In this document: in pieces, positions 36,245 to 45,621 of the stretch
Layout: each line of letters starts with the position of its first letter
How positions within the stretch are numbered: the stretch's first letter is position 1
Source: JACKOB01 sp024234575
Lineage (GTDB): Bacteria > Pseudomonadota > Gammaproteobacteria > Pseudomonadales > Oleiphilaceae
Direction: 5' to 3'
NCBI GenBank assembly: GCA_051208035.1
Contig: JBPJFZ010000006.1
Location: 202,957-266,956 of the forward strand
Length of the DNA stretch: 64,000 bases
Made by a program: the position numbers and the translations under genes
Notes under the pieces: model-generated
Database searches by the model: none
Seen by the model: only the letters and a program-made list of their open reading frames with translations
Told to the model about the DNA's origin: nothing

Positions 36245-36799
36245 TCAAAACTGTAGCAGAGCGCGGTACTTTTCCCAATCGAAAAAAGGCCCTGGGTCGG
36301 TCTTTCGTCCGGGTGAAATATCAGAATGACCGGTGATTCGCTCGCGGGTGATGGCGGGATAGTGCCTCTGAATTTCTCTGGTAAGGTGGGTAAGACTTTG
36401 GTACTGAGCCTCGGTATAGGGGCCGTCATCGGTGCCTTCCATTTCAATGCCAATGGAAAAATCATTGCAGCGCTGGCGGCCACTAAAGTTCGATGCGCCA
36501 GCATGCCAGGCACGCTTATCAAGAGGTACAAACTGGGTAACCTGCCCGTCCCGATCAATTAAAAAATGCGCGGATACTTTGAGGTTTTCTATCTCACGAA
36601 AAAACGGGTGGATGTGACAATCGAGTTGATTACAAAAAAAATCTTTAATATAAGGGCCACCAAACTGACCCGGCGGCAAACTAATGTTGTGGATTACCAG
36701 CAGATCGATCGGACAGTCAGGGCGCTCGTCAAAGTTGGGGGATGGAGCAACAAGCACCCCGTCTAACCATATAGTTTCAGGCGTTGAATCTGTCTGCAT
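36245..36799 (-). CDS. ampD: 1,6-anhydro-N-acetylmuramyl-L-alanine amidase AmpD
   Basis: 184 residues from the ATG at 36799; a TTG 21 bases upstream is an alternative. AmpD is a cytoplasmic zinc amidase that cuts recycled anhydro-muropeptides and thereby keeps AmpC-type induction low. The fold is seen in APSPNFDERPDCPIDLLVIHNISLPPGQFGG, RAWHAGASNFSGRQRCNDFSIGIEMEGTDD and GHSDISPGRKTDPGPFFDW, which contain the zinc His residues and Asp. No signal peptide is present, as expected for AmpD rather than AmpDh amidases. No ampR or ampC is nearby. Confidence 0.95.
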   Translation of the reverse strand: MQTDSTPETIWLDGVLVAPSPNFDERPDCPIDLLVIHNISLPPGQFGGPYIKDFFCNQLDCHIHPFFREIENLKVSAHFLIDRDGQVTQFVPLDKRAWHAGASNFSGRQRCNDFSIGIEMEGTDDGPYTEAQYQSLTHLTREIQRHYPAITRERITGHSDISPGRKTDPGPFFDWEKYRALLQF

Positions 36800-36856
36800 G
36801 GGTAAAAGCTCTGGTGGCAAATAAATGCCACCATATCACAACGATAGCCGACCATC

Positions 36857-39199
36857 CTAGCGGCGCATACCACCGATAATAGACTCGAGTGCACGATCAA
36901 ATATCTGGCCATCGTCGAGCATAACTAACTGCCGAGATTGCACAATCTGCCCCAATTCGGGAGCCATGACTTCCAATACCTTCGCACCTCCGCGATTGAT
37001 AAACACATACTTACCCACCGACTTTATCAACGCTGCAAGTTTACAACGGATTTTGCTCTGTGCATTCTGTCGAAACTCAAACCAAGCACCGACGCTATAC
37101 TTATCGATTTCAATTTGTACCTCAGGTGATAGCGACGGAACAGGGAGGGCAACACATTGTTTTTCCCCAGACTCTGGCGCCACCTCAAAAGTCTCATCAA
37201 TAAGCGCATCAACCGTTGATTTGGACTCGTGAGACATAGGCTCATGATCATCCATTTTCGCTAGATCACAATTACTAGCGCTAGCAGCTGGAACTTCAGC
37301 ATTCAGTACAACAGGTGAAGACTTAAGAACTACTTCTTCATGCCGCACTTCCATACGACCAAAAGCATTCAAAGACTTAGTAGCATGCATTGTCGGCATG
37401 GCGGATACTTTTTGCAAAGCTGCTACGTGGGCTTGTTCAAGCTCACTCATCAATCGATTTGTTTTATTGGCGTCAAACGATATTTCGGCCAACCCTTCCC
37501 GAAGCTCGCACAGGATACGGGGCATTCCTACTAAAAGACGCTTACGAGAGTCTGCACCACTTGTATCAGGGTCAATACTCCACACAAGCTCACTTAACGT
37601 GAAGCAAACCTCTGCCCAACGAGGATGGGAAACTCCCTCCTTATGGAAAGTAATCAACATGACGCGCTGCCAACCATCTTTAATTAGCGGCATTAACGAG
37701 TCAGGAATTTTCTTACCACGCAAAGCTGTGATCATAACGTCTTCCACAGCTTTCTGTGCTTGCTCAGTTTTTACCTTGCCCTCTTCTGCATCCTGAACCC
37801 GTCGCGCGATTAGATCACAGCGCCTGCGATCAACATCGATGAACGCTTTAAAATCTTCCAGTGTCTCTCTAAAGACCGCTACATTTGAATCGAACTCAAC
37901 CAAAACACGCTGAATCGATGCTTCAATTTTTTCATACAAATGATCACGCCCAGACTTTTGCCGCTCTTCCCATCCTATCGTTGCCCTTGATATCTCATTT
38001 AATAGTTGCCGGGCAGGGTGTCCACCGACATCAAAAAAGGTCTTATCAATCAATGCTGTTTTCAGCATAGGAATCTGTAATCGTGCGATCAAAATACGCA
38101 TTTTTTCTGGAATCAGAGTATCCTCCAGAACATACTCAAACAGCATTGAAACAAGGCTAATCACATCAGAGTTTACTCGGCTATAGCCAACACTTTGATT
38201 AGTTTGCATGATGTCTCTAATCAGCTTGGTAAAATCAAGCAGTAAATGCTCCTTACTAAACTCTTGTGTATCATCACCAAGCTCACCAACTTTACCGCCT
38301 AATGCTTGGCTAAGCTGCACTTTTGATAAGGCACTCAGTATCTGTTCAGACTCAACTACAACCTGTGACTCACCAAATTCGCCTGAGCGCGACTGGCCAC
38401 TAAACCCCCTTGCACGAAGTACTTGCTGAAGCATTGAAAACATTTCCCCAGCTTGCGAACTTGCCTCGGCAACTTGTTGCTTTTTTTCACTGTCACTTCG
38501 TTTAGCTTTTTGGACAAGTTTAAGATCCGGCATTATGCCTTGTTTGGCAAGGGCACTATTCGCCGCCACATAAAACTTACCAAGCTGGCTGACGACAAAT
38601 TTGTCAAAGAGTTTCAAAATGACGAGCTTTGCCCTGATATCGAAATTAACTTCGCTCAGAGCGTCCGAAAACGCCCCTACTAGCTGTCGTGGGGCAATAG
38701 GTAAATCAACAAGATGAAGGTCTGATTTAGGCAGTAAACATTGAAACCTTAACAGTAGATGACCCAGCTCGTCGGCATATATTTCCAATGCCTTATTAAT
38801 CATTGCGTCCACTGCAACATTATGTTCTAACAGGTCCTGCTCAAGCAGGCTAAGCTTATCCGTATCCGTGGGGTTGTTATTTCTGATCCCAGATCGAGAT
38901 TCACTGATCGTTGAAAATGAATAATAAATGCCTTTAGTGAAGGCTATTTCGATAGATTTACGACTGAGGCGCAGCTCCCTCATGGCATCAAAATATGCAG
39001 CCTGCTCATCACCGCTATACGCTTTATCGGCACGCTGAAATAAAATATCGTCTGCGTTGTGATAGACAGCTGCGCAAACTTCATTAATTTTTTTAGCAAA
39101 TGCGACCTTTAGTTTTAACAGCGGCAAAGGCAGCTCCGTTGAGGAGAGCTGACTTTCTCTCTTTACTGAACTCAGCGGTACTACCTTTTCTAAGGCCAT
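36857..39199 (-). CDS. DUF1631 domain-containing protein
   Basis: 780 residues, soluble and mostly helical, without signal peptide or membrane segments. The N-terminal half (KINEVCAAVYHNADDILFQRADKAYSGDEQAAYFDAMRELR) and the central block (KMRILIARLQIPMLKTALIDKTFFDVGGHPARQLLNEISRATIGWEER) are characteristic of the DUF1631 family, found widely in gammaproteobacteria and sometimes misnamed thymidine phosphorylase. The C-terminus (VGAWFEFRQNAQSKIRCKLAALIKSVGKYVFINRGGAKVLEV) resembles a PilZ-like beta domain, which could bind c-di-GMP, but that is a guess. It sits between ampDE and a retropepsin-like gene. Function unknown. Confidence 0.85.
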   Translation of the reverse strand: MALEKVVPLSSVKRESQLSSTELPLPLLKLKVAFAKKINEVCAAVYHNADDILFQRADKAYSGDEQAAYFDAMRELRLSRKSIEIAFTKGIYYSFSTISESRSGIRNNNPTDTDKLSLLEQDLLEHNVAVDAMINKALEIYADELGHLLLRFQCLLPKSDLHLVDLPIAPRQLVGAFSDALSEVNFDIRAKLVILKLFDKFVVSQLGKFYVAANSALAKQGIMPDLKLVQKAKRSDSEKKQQVAEASSQAGEMFSMLQQVLRARGFSGQSRSGEFGESQVVVESEQILSALSKVQLSQALGGKVGELGDDTQEFSKEHLLLDFTKLIRDIMQTNQSVGYSRVNSDVISLVSMLFEYVLEDTLIPEKMRILIARLQIPMLKTALIDKTFFDVGGHPARQLLNEISRATIGWEERQKSGRDHLYEKIEASIQRVLVEFDSNVAVFRETLEDFKAFIDVDRRRCDLIARRVQDAEEGKVKTEQAQKAVEDVMITALRGKKIPDSLMPLIKDGWQRVMLITFHKEGVSHPRWAEVCFTLSELVWSIDPDTSGADSRKRLLVGMPRILCELREGLAEISFDANKTNRLMSELEQAHVAALQKVSAMPTMHATKSLNAFGRMEVRHEEVVLKSSPVVLNAEVPAASASNCDLAKMDDHEPMSHESKSTVDALIDETFEVAPESGEKQCVALPVPSLSPEVQIEIDKYSVGAWFEFRQNAQSKIRCKLAALIKSVGKYVFINRGGAKVLEVMAPELGQIVQSRQLVMLDDGQIFDRALESIIGGMRR

Positions 39200-39544
39200 T
39201 TTCGTGATCTCGCTTTGATATTCATCGAAATAAATTATTCATTAATTTCATTCTAGTCTCAGTCACTGTCAACTACTGTCACATTTTGTCACTACGCGAA
39301 TTACGTCACAGGATTTTATAAAGTCGATCTGCTATACCTTATTTTAGCCAACGTTTTCAATTATTTAAAATAACTTATCACACCCATAAGCTGGAGTTTC
39401 TGCACACTTTATTGCACTACAGCCCAAACGCCTAAACTGTTACAATACACCCGCAAACACAACGCCACAAAGCATAATCATTCAGCAACAAACACTTACA
39501 TTAACCCCGTAGAACGACACCTACTTCAGCGAAGATGCCCACTC
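39200..39544. other. Divergent intergenic region with phased GTCA repeats
   Basis: 345 bp between the DUF1631 gene and the retropepsin-like gene. Five GTCA copies lie between 39262 and 39308, three of them (39268, 39278, 39288) exactly 10 bp apart. Reverse-strand TTGACA within this block could be the -35 of DUF1631. A TACAAT at 39441-39446 may serve the forward gene. Confidence 0.5.
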
Positions 39545-40087
39545 ATGAGTGAAAACACCCCCGACCCGGCAAGCGAAACCAAAGCCATCGGCAAAACCAT
39601 GGCCTTGATCGCCTGGATCATTGGCATGCTCTTGGCCACACAGTTTTTCGGGGCATGGGAAGAAAAGCAGATTAATCCCAACCGCTCTCCAGAAAGTTAT
39701 GCCGATCAAAACGGCCAGCACAACACCGTATTAAAACGCAACCGGGCGGGCCACTATCTGACCCATGGAAAAATCAATGCAGTGCCAGTTACCTTTCTTT
39801 TGGATACCGGAGCAACGGATGTTGTCATTCCCGCGGCCCTGGCGGCGCGGCTTGGCCTGCCCAGACTGGGTAAAAACCGTGTTCAGACAGCCAATGGTGA
39901 AATTGATGTTTATGGGACAGTTATCGAATCGCTGGAGTTTGGTAATATATCGCTGCGCGCCGTACGCGCGGCAATCAATCCCAACATGGGCCCCGACGAA
40001 GAAATTCTGCTCGGCATGAGTGCGCTAAAACAAGTGGATTTCCGCCAGGAAAACGGTGAATTAATCCTCAAACAATATCGCCCTTAG
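39545..40087 (+). CDS. Membrane-anchored retropepsin-like aspartic protease (clan AA, TIGR02281-like)
   Basis: 180 residues. One membrane helix near the N-terminus (about 18-40) is followed by a single aspartyl-protease lobe from about 70. The catalytic motif is FLLDTGATDVVIPAALAARLG, and the family ending ILLGMSALKQVDFRQENGELIL is present. One lobe implies a homodimer as in retropepsins. Its natural substrate is not established. It stands before nadC, a common association in Pseudomonas relatives. TIGR02281 is the expected family. Confidence 0.85.
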   Translation: MSENTPDPASETKAIGKTMALIAWIIGMLLATQFFGAWEEKQINPNRSPESYADQNGQHNTVLKRNRAGHYLTHGKINAVPVTFLLDTGATDVVIPAALAARLGLPRLGKNRVQTANGEIDVYGTVIESLEFGNISLRAVRAAINPNMGPDEEILLGMSALKQVDFRQENGELILKQYRP

Positions 40088-40125
40088 ACCATCTACCCTT
40101 AAATACCCTACTGGACTACCTAACT

Positions 40126-40968
40126 ATGCAGATAACCCAGGAAATGCTGAATTACGCTATTGCTCATAATGTCGATGCAGCTTTAGATGAAGACATTGGC
40201 AACGGTGACATTACCGCGCTACTGATTCCTGATACGACTATCGCGAAAGGGCGCGTTATCACCAGAGAATGCGCAACTATCTGCGGTACGGCCTGGGTAG
40301 ACGCCGTATTCAGACGCATAGATCCACGTGTAAAGCTCAATTGGAGAGTCGAGGATGGCGAGATGGTAACCCCCAACCAGGTGCTGTTTGAATTTACTGG
40401 TCCCGCCCGAAGCCTGCTCACTGGTGAGCGGGCGGCACTTAATTTTCTGCAGACATTTTCTGGCACCGCAACCAAAGCGCGGTTCTATGCTGACAAAGTG
40501 GCGCATACACAAGTGAAGCTGCTAGATACCCGAAAAACCCTACCAGGTATGCGTATTGGTCAAAAGTACGCTGTAGCAAAAGGAGGTTGTTTTAATCATC
40601 GGATTGGTCTGTTCGATGCATTTTTAATTAAAGAAAACCATATCCACGCCTGTGGCAGCATCGAGAATGCGGTGAAGCAGGCACGGCAGATAGCCGCTGA
40701 CAAACCCGTCGAAGTTGAAGTTGAAAACCTGGACGAATACGCACAGGCCATTAATGCCGGAGCCGACATTATCATGCTGGATAACTTCAGCCTTGTGGAC
40801 ATGCAGACCGCTGTCACTCAAAAGCCTGCCAAGATCAAGCTGGAAGCATCCGGCGGCATCAACGACAAAACCCTCGTACCTATCGCCGAAACTGGCGTCG
40901 ATTTTATTTCAATTGGTACGCTCACCAAAGACTGCCAATCTATTGATTTATCTATGCGTTTCAATTAA
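40126..40968 (+). CDS. nadC: Nicotinate-nucleotide diphosphorylase (carboxylating)
   Basis: 280 residues, full length. It converts quinolinate and PRPP to nicotinate mononucleotide and CO2 in de novo NAD synthesis. Typical sequence: DEDIGNGDITALLIP, GERAALNFLQTFSGTAT, LLDTRKTLPGMRIGQKYAVAKGGCFNHRIGLFDAFLIKENHI with substrate-binding Arg/Lys/His, and EASGGINDKTLVPIAETGVDFISIGTLT. The ribosome site is weak. It is probably cotranscribed with the protease gene 38 bp upstream. Confidence 0.97.
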   Translation: MQITQEMLNYAIAHNVDAALDEDIGNGDITALLIPDTTIAKGRVITRECATICGTAWVDAVFRRIDPRVKLNWRVEDGEMVTPNQVLFEFTGPARSLLTGERAALNFLQTFSGTATKARFYADKVAHTQVKLLDTRKTLPGMRIGQKYAVAKGGCFNHRIGLFDAFLIKENHIHACGSIENAVKQARQIAADKPVEVEVENLDEYAQAINAGADIIMLDNFSLVDMQTAVTQKPAKIKLEASGGINDKTLVPIAETGVDFISIGTLTKDCQSIDLSMRFN

Positions 40969-41182
40969 TTATCCGGAGACGCTGCCAATCAGGACTCAGT
41001 CACAATGATGAGTCCCACTGGTTAACTTCACTATTTATTCTATTATTAAACTTATTAGATGTTTCCCACATCGTCATCGCGGCAACAATCTTTATCTGTA
41101 GTTATTCTGAATAAGAGCCGTTGCCAGAAAGATGTAGTAGCCAGTCCAATTTTATAATGATCGTTTTGCCAAAGAGGGTGCC

Positions 41183-41821
41183 ATGTCGAGTAAGTCTTCC
41201 AGCCAAAAAGAATTGCGTTGCTTTATTGGCCTTCAGATTCCAGCAGACGTTAAAAAAGCGATGGCAACAGAAAGCAAAGCGATGCAGTCTGATGCTAAAT
41301 ATGCTGACTTTAAATGGGTAAAGAAAAGCAACTACCATCTGACACTGCATTTTCTCGGCGAAATACCGCTGCATCAAGTAGTCGAGCTTAAAGAAGCGTT
41401 TGAGAAAAACCCTTTAATCGCACAGCCTTTGCAACTTGAAATCACCGGCATCACTGGCTTTCCTGACGTAAAAAGCCCAAAGTTTATCGTCGCTGAGTTA
41501 GCCAACAACGATGCACTAAACAACCTGCAGCAAGAGATTAAAAACGAACTGGACCGGCAGGGAATTAACCAGGAATCCGAATCATTCCGGCCGCACATCA
41601 GTCTCGCCCGCTTAAAACGAGGGCATCAGGCACCAACGTTAGGCAAGCTGGCAGAGATGACTCTCACTTTCAGCATCGATGAATATGCGGTATTCAAAAG
41701 TACACTCACACCAGAAGGCTCGGTTTATGAAGTCATTGGCTCTTTTGGTAAGCCCAAACCCACGCTAAGTGATTACTTCGGCGAAGAAGAGTCGGAAGAC
41801 GATACTGACAAGAAAGACTAG
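41183..41821 (+). CDS. thpR: RNA 2',3'-cyclic phosphodiesterase ThpR
   Basis: 212 residues of the 2H phosphoesterase (LigT) family. It opens 2',3'-cyclic phosphates on RNA and can ligate tRNA halves in vitro. Two catalytic motifs are visible: HLTLHFLGEI and HISLARLKRG; the second is HxS rather than HxT, which the family tolerates. An acidic C-terminal extension (EEESEDDTDKKD) is unusual. GAGGG lies 6 bases before the ATG. Confidence 0.9.
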   Translation: MSSKSSSQKELRCFIGLQIPADVKKAMATESKAMQSDAKYADFKWVKKSNYHLTLHFLGEIPLHQVVELKEAFEKNPLIAQPLQLEITGITGFPDVKSPKFIVAELANNDALNNLQQEIKNELDRQGINQESESFRPHISLARLKRGHQAPTLGKLAEMTLTFSIDEYAVFKSTLTPEGSVYEVIGSFGKPKPTLSDYFGEEESEDDTDKKD

Positions 41822-41846
41822 CCGCAATCGCGGCTGCACATTTGCC

Positions 41847-42197
41847 TTATCCCTGGCTGATCAACTCATCAAATATTTTCAAGTGACCAATTAAGCTGTC
41901 AGCATTCTCTGTGCGGCAGCGAAAATACTCTTCCGCCATCGGGTGAATCTGGCTGGAAGCAGGCAACGGCAAGTTGAAAGAGATAATGTCACTGACCCGC
42001 ACCAGCAGCACAAACTGAAGCCACTGGGTAAACTCCATGGTATCGATGAAAAATGGTTGATCGCTGGTAAAAGCAGATTCGGGAGGCGAAACATCCTCCC
42101 ACAACCCCAAATCTTTCAAAGATGCTTCAATTGCCAGCAATGTTTCGGCAATCTTGCTGGTATGCTCTGCTACCTGATCTGTCTGATTATCAGTCAA
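41847..42197 (-). CDS. yqcC: YqcC family protein (DUF446)
   Basis: 116 residues, soluble, from a TTG start at 42197 with GGATGAC upstream; no other in-frame start exists before Met74. The family motif LWEDVSPPESAFTSDQPFFIDTMEFTQWLQFVLLVRV is clear. YqcC has no established function; in E. coli it is often beside the pseudouridine synthase truC, which is absent here. It lies downstream of the orphan ParA gene in the same orientation. Confidence 0.85.
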   Translation of the reverse strand: MTDNQTDQVAEHTSKIAETLLAIEASLKDLGLWEDVSPPESAFTSDQPFFIDTMEFTQWLQFVLLVRVSDIISFNLPLPASSQIHPMAEEYFRCRTENADSLIGHLKIFDELISQG

Positions 42198-42240
42198 TGG
42201 CTGTCATCCACATACAATTGGTTGCATTGTTACGCTTAAA

Positions 42241-43032
42241 TCAAAGCGCCTCGAGTTCGACTTCCTCACCCTGCAGCACCTTATGTAAATCGACAAACTG
42301 CTGCGTGAGCTTATGTTTTGGCGCCATATAAATTAACGGCTGATGTTCCTGGTGCGATTCTTTCATCTTGATACTGGATGACAAGCGCACAGGCAATACT
42401 GGTAACCCTTCATCCAGCAGCTCCAATATCAGCTGCCGAGGCAGACTGGCTTGCGCCTGATACTGGTTAACAATAATACCTTCAATTTTCAGGTCTTGAT
42501 TATGGTCTTCCTGCAGATCCTGAATTTCACCCATAATGTTATACAACGCCTGACGCGAAAAATCGTCACAATCAAAAGGAATCAAACAGCTATCACTAGC
42601 GATCAGGGCCGAGCGCGTATAGAAGTTTAACGCTGGGGCGGTATCTATATAAATACGATCAAATGTCTGGGACAAACTTTTCAGCGCTTCCCGCAGTTTA
42701 TAAATTTTATGCCGGGTTTCGAGTTTCCTTTCCATAAAATCCAGTTCAGGGCTGGATGGCAGCACAAACAAATCGGCAAACGGTGTGCTATGCACAAAAT
42801 CTTCTGGCTTCTTGCTAAATATATTGAAGGCAACGGTTTGCTCAAAAAAATCCGCCACGGTATCTTTCATATCCGCGGTGCGTTTGCCGGTGAGGTAAGT
42901 TGACGAGTTTCCCTGCGGGTCAAGATCAACGACCAGCGTCTTTAAACCTTCAGCCGCACTAACAGCAGCCAGGTTACAGGTAATACTGGATTTACCAACG
43001 CCCCCCTTTTGATTAAAAATTACTCGTTTCAT
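42241..43032 (-). CDS. Orphan ParA-like P-loop ATPase
   Basis: 263 residues. The deviant Walker A is FNQKGGVGKSSITCNLA and the switch/Walker B regions are VVDLDPQGNSSTYL and IYIDTAPALNFYTRSAL. These ATPases position DNA, protein complexes or flagellar and chemotaxis machinery. There is no ParB-like or specific-adaptor gene next to it: yqcC follows and hda precedes. It lacks an N-terminal DNA-binding domain, so it is not a plasmid-type ParA. GGGAGGG precedes the ATG. The partner is unknown. Confidence 0.88.
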   Translation of the reverse strand: MKRVIFNQKGGVGKSSITCNLAAVSAAEGLKTLVVDLDPQGNSSTYLTGKRTADMKDTVADFFEQTVAFNIFSKKPEDFVHSTPFADLFVLPSSPELDFMERKLETRHKIYKLREALKSLSQTFDRIYIDTAPALNFYTRSALIASDSCLIPFDCDDFSRQALYNIMGEIQDLQEDHNQDLKIEGIIVNQYQAQASLPRQLILELLDEGLPVLPVRLSSSIKMKESHQEHQPLIYMAPKHKLTQQFVDLHKVLQGEEVELEAL

Positions 43033-43158
43033 ATCCCTCCCCTCTTTTTTATTTGATTTGCGGCCAGCCTTATTATGCAGTCAAAAAACAACCAGCAAAC
43101 CGCCGTCTAATTGTTTATGCTTTGCCAGACAATTGCATTACCCGCCCGACGAATCCCA

Positions 43159-43911
43159 TTACCAGCCAAAAGTGTCTTTAATAAATGGCACTGTCAGGCG
43201 CCGTTTGGCAGATAATGACACATCATCCAGCTTTTGCAATATATTCACCAGGTCCGCCATGCCTCTGCCGCTGCGCTTCATGATATAGGTCATTACATCT
43301 TCACTCAGCTCAATTCCCCGTAGTTTACCCCGGGTGCGAATAATTTCAGACTTGAGGTCATCCGGCGCTTCTGACAACGCAATAGTAACACCGCTACAAA
43401 GACGCGACTTTAAATCGGGCAACGTAAAAGGCAGATGTACAGGTGATTGCTCCCCACTGACAAGCAGCGCCTTTCCTTGCGTTTTAATTTCATTGAAGGC
43501 ATTAAAAATGGCAACTTCCCATGCCTTTTTCTCGACGACGAACTCAATATCATCGATACAAACCAAGTCAAAATCGACACACCCTGAAAGCACTTCTGGC
43601 GATAAATACTGGATGTCATTAAGGGAAAGATAGAAAGCTCTGCCGCCAAGCTTTTCGGTTTCATGACAGGCAGCTTGTAATACGTGGGTTTTACCAACAC
43701 CTTTTGATCCGGCAACAAAGTAAAAGAGTTCGGCGGCCGCCGCCGTCGCGGTGCTAATACTTTTACTTTGTAATTTCTGACTTAGAGCCGCTTGCAGCAT
43801 GCGGACTTTTGCTGCGTTCAAATCACCCAGATAATTGTCGAACGTTGAGCTATCGCGAAGTTTGATATTAAGCGTTAGCTGCACATATGCCGGTGATTCT
43901 GTGGTATTCAT
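43159..43911 (-). CDS. hda: DnaA inactivator Hda / DnaA-like AAA+ protein
   Basis: 250 residues, DnaA domain III/IV-like without the DNA-binding helix-turn-helix. Walker A is FVAGSKGVGKTHVLQAAC and Walker B is LVCIDDIEFV. The C-terminal MKRSGRGMADLVNILQKLDDVSLSAKRRLTVPFIKDTFGW is Hda-like. Hda with the DNA-loaded sliding clamp stimulates ATP hydrolysis by DnaA to prevent re-initiation. A clamp-binding motif at the N-terminus (AYVQLTLNIKL) is plausible. The ATG overlaps the stop of the upstream gene by four bases (ATGA). Confidence 0.9.
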   Translation of the reverse strand: MNTTESPAYVQLTLNIKLRDSSTFDNYLGDLNAAKVRMLQAALSQKLQSKSISTATAAAAELFYFVAGSKGVGKTHVLQAACHETEKLGGRAFYLSLNDIQYLSPEVLSGCVDFDLVCIDDIEFVVEKKAWEVAIFNAFNEIKTQGKALLVSGEQSPVHLPFTLPDLKSRLCSGVTIALSEAPDDLKSEIIRTRGKLRGIELSEDVMTYIMKRSGRGMADLVNILQKLDDVSLSAKRRLTVPFIKDTFGW

Positions 43912-44480
43912 TGCGATTCTTGCCTGGCGCGGATATTTTGTGCAGCCTTCGCCCCCCAGTAGGTAATGTAGTGCAAGCCGCTAATCAGCGTTACCACTCC
44001 TACTATCCAGCCCCCCCAGATAGCGACATCTTCAGGCATAGGCTGACCCGTCAGTGAAACAACCAACGATAAAACATAGGTAATCTGTAACAACGTACTG
44101 AGCTTGCCAAGACGGGATGGAGATATTTTATAGCGGCCAAATTTATAGTGATAAATCAACGCACCAATGACTATCACCAGATCACGCCCAAGAACAATCC
44201 CCGCTAAGATCCAGGGTATTTCACCGATAATGGTGAGGGTTATAAATGTTGCGACCAATAAGAACTTATCTGCCAGAGGATCAACGATAGCCCCCAGGCG
44301 ACTCTTCCAGTTGTATTTGCGCGCCAGATATCCGTCAACGCCATCCGAAACACCGGCAATAAAAAACAATAGCAATGCCTGACGGAAATAGTCGAAGAAC
44401 AAACACCAGACTATCGGTAACACCAATAGCAACCGGGTGAACGTTAATATATTGGGAATATGTCTCTTTTCAATAACCAA
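43908..44480 (-). CDS. CDP-alcohol phosphatidyltransferase family protein (PgsA-like)
   Basis: 190 residues with about four to five membrane helices. The catalytic signature DGx2ARx8Gx3Dx3D reads as DGYLARKYNWKSRLGAIVDPLADK. PgsA proteins make phosphatidylglycerophosphate, but this position next to hda is often a second, uncharacterised paralogue. The start at TTG 44480 follows the frame; an ATT 18 bases upstream with AAGG in front is an odd alternative. It is translationally coupled to hda through a 4-base overlap. Confidence 0.83.
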   Translation of the reverse strand: MVIEKRHIPNILTFTRLLLVLPIVWCLFFDYFRQALLLFFIAGVSDGVDGYLARKYNWKSRLGAIVDPLADKFLLVATFITLTIIGEIPWILAGIVLGRDLVIVIGALIYHYKFGRYKISPSRLGKLSTLLQITYVLSLVVSLTGQPMPEDVAIWGGWIVGVVTLISGLHYITYWGAKAAQNIRARQESQ

Positions 44481-44565
44481 TACGGCAACCTGTTTAATGA
44501 CGCCTTATAGACTTAGGAAACAGTCAACACCTGCTACTTAAGGCCCAACACCTGACCTGCAGGCA

Positions 44566-45621
44566 TTATGGCTGCCAGCGATAATATAACCGAAAACTAT
44601 CTCCAGCTTCGCCAACGCTTGCCATTTCTGGCTTGATCTTTGAATCCAGCGATACATGCTGCTCAAACTGTTCAATGCTACCGGATGTTTGCAGGCGAAT
44701 ACGCACCTGGTCTTCTCTTACCCAAATTACCTGTGACCAAACAACCGGACTTAACGACTCAACATACTTGTATAGCTCAACATAGTCAGCATAGCTACCA
44801 ACATTACTTATCTCAATTTCCAGACGGTCACTGTTACTGGCACTATCACCGGATACGGCGTATTGGCTCGCCAGAATCGACGCCACATCGTTAATGGCCT
44901 GGGTGACCGCCTCTTGCTTTGTAGCCGCCTGCACCAGTGCGCTAAAAGCAGAGCCATTTCTCTGCAATGTCCAGCGGCCCTTCCACTCTCCCAAGGTTGA
45001 CTGGTAGAGCTGCATGGCAACAACCGCATCAGGAGTATAGCGCGCTGAGGCTTTTACTACCGGGTCCATAAACAAGCCCCAAAGATCACTGACAGACAGG
45101 GCACTGGAGTCCTGCAAGTCCATCACCGGCAAATAAAGTGGCAAACCACGATACGCCGACTGGCTTTCAATTTCAGCGATGAGCTCATTATCGACGCTAC
45201 TGCTGATGACATTGCGCGCACCCTCTGCCTCAATGGCCAACCAAAAAAGGACCGATGGCCTGTTACCACCCCAAATGGGTAAGCCATTACTGGACAATAA
45301 TTGCTGTATAGATTTTTCAATAAAACTGACATTGAGGTTGTAGGGGAAATCGGGGTTATCTGTTGAAACATAGCCGTACTGCAGTACATATCGTTCGGCG
45401 CTTGATATTTCTGCCGCAATCGCCGGATGGCTGAGCACACTTTTATCACCACTGACCTTTAACAACACATGCTGCAAGGTTTCTGTAAACGCAACATTGC
45501 GCTCATCAGATGATTGCGTTTTAACACTTGCGACCGATTGATAAAGTTTGTCCACCTGAACCGCTGACAAGGCAAATGAATACACCAGTCCAACAAATAC
45601 CAGAACTACCCTTTTGAACAT
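44566..45621 (-). CDS. DUF2066 domain-containing exported protein
   Basis: 351 residues with an N-terminal signal peptide (KRVVLVFVGLVYSFALSA, cut around 20). The rest is predicted periplasmic. DUF2066-type stretches are FTETLQHVLLKVSGDKSVLSHPAI, YGYVSTDNPDFPYNLNVSF and PIWGGNRPSVLFWLAIEAEG. Function unknown. It lies divergently from purM, as in Pseudomonas-type genomes, and heads the unit DUF2066-CDP-alcohol transferase-hda on the reverse strand. Confidence 0.85.
   Translation of the reverse strand: MFKRVVLVFVGLVYSFALSAVQVDKLYQSVASVKTQSSDERNVAFTETLQHVLLKVSGDKSVLSHPAIAAEISSAERYVLQYGYVSTDNPDFPYNLNVSFIEKSIQQLLSSNGLPIWGGNRPSVLFWLAIEAEGARNVISSSVDNELIAEIESQSAYRGLPLYLPVMDLQDSSALSVSDLWGLFMDPVVKASARYTPDAVVAMQLYQSTLGEWKGRWTLQRNGSAFSALVQAATKQEAVTQAINDVASILASQYAVSGDSASNSDRLEIEISNVGSYADYVELYKYVESLSPVVWSQVIWVREDQVRIRLQTSGSIEQFEQHVSLDSKIKPEMASVGEAGDSFRLYYRWQP

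Noticed and set aside
42241..43032. Plasmid partition locus
   Set aside because: The ParA-like gene lacks ParB, centromere repeats and a replication gene, and its neighbours are chromosomal housekeeping genes.
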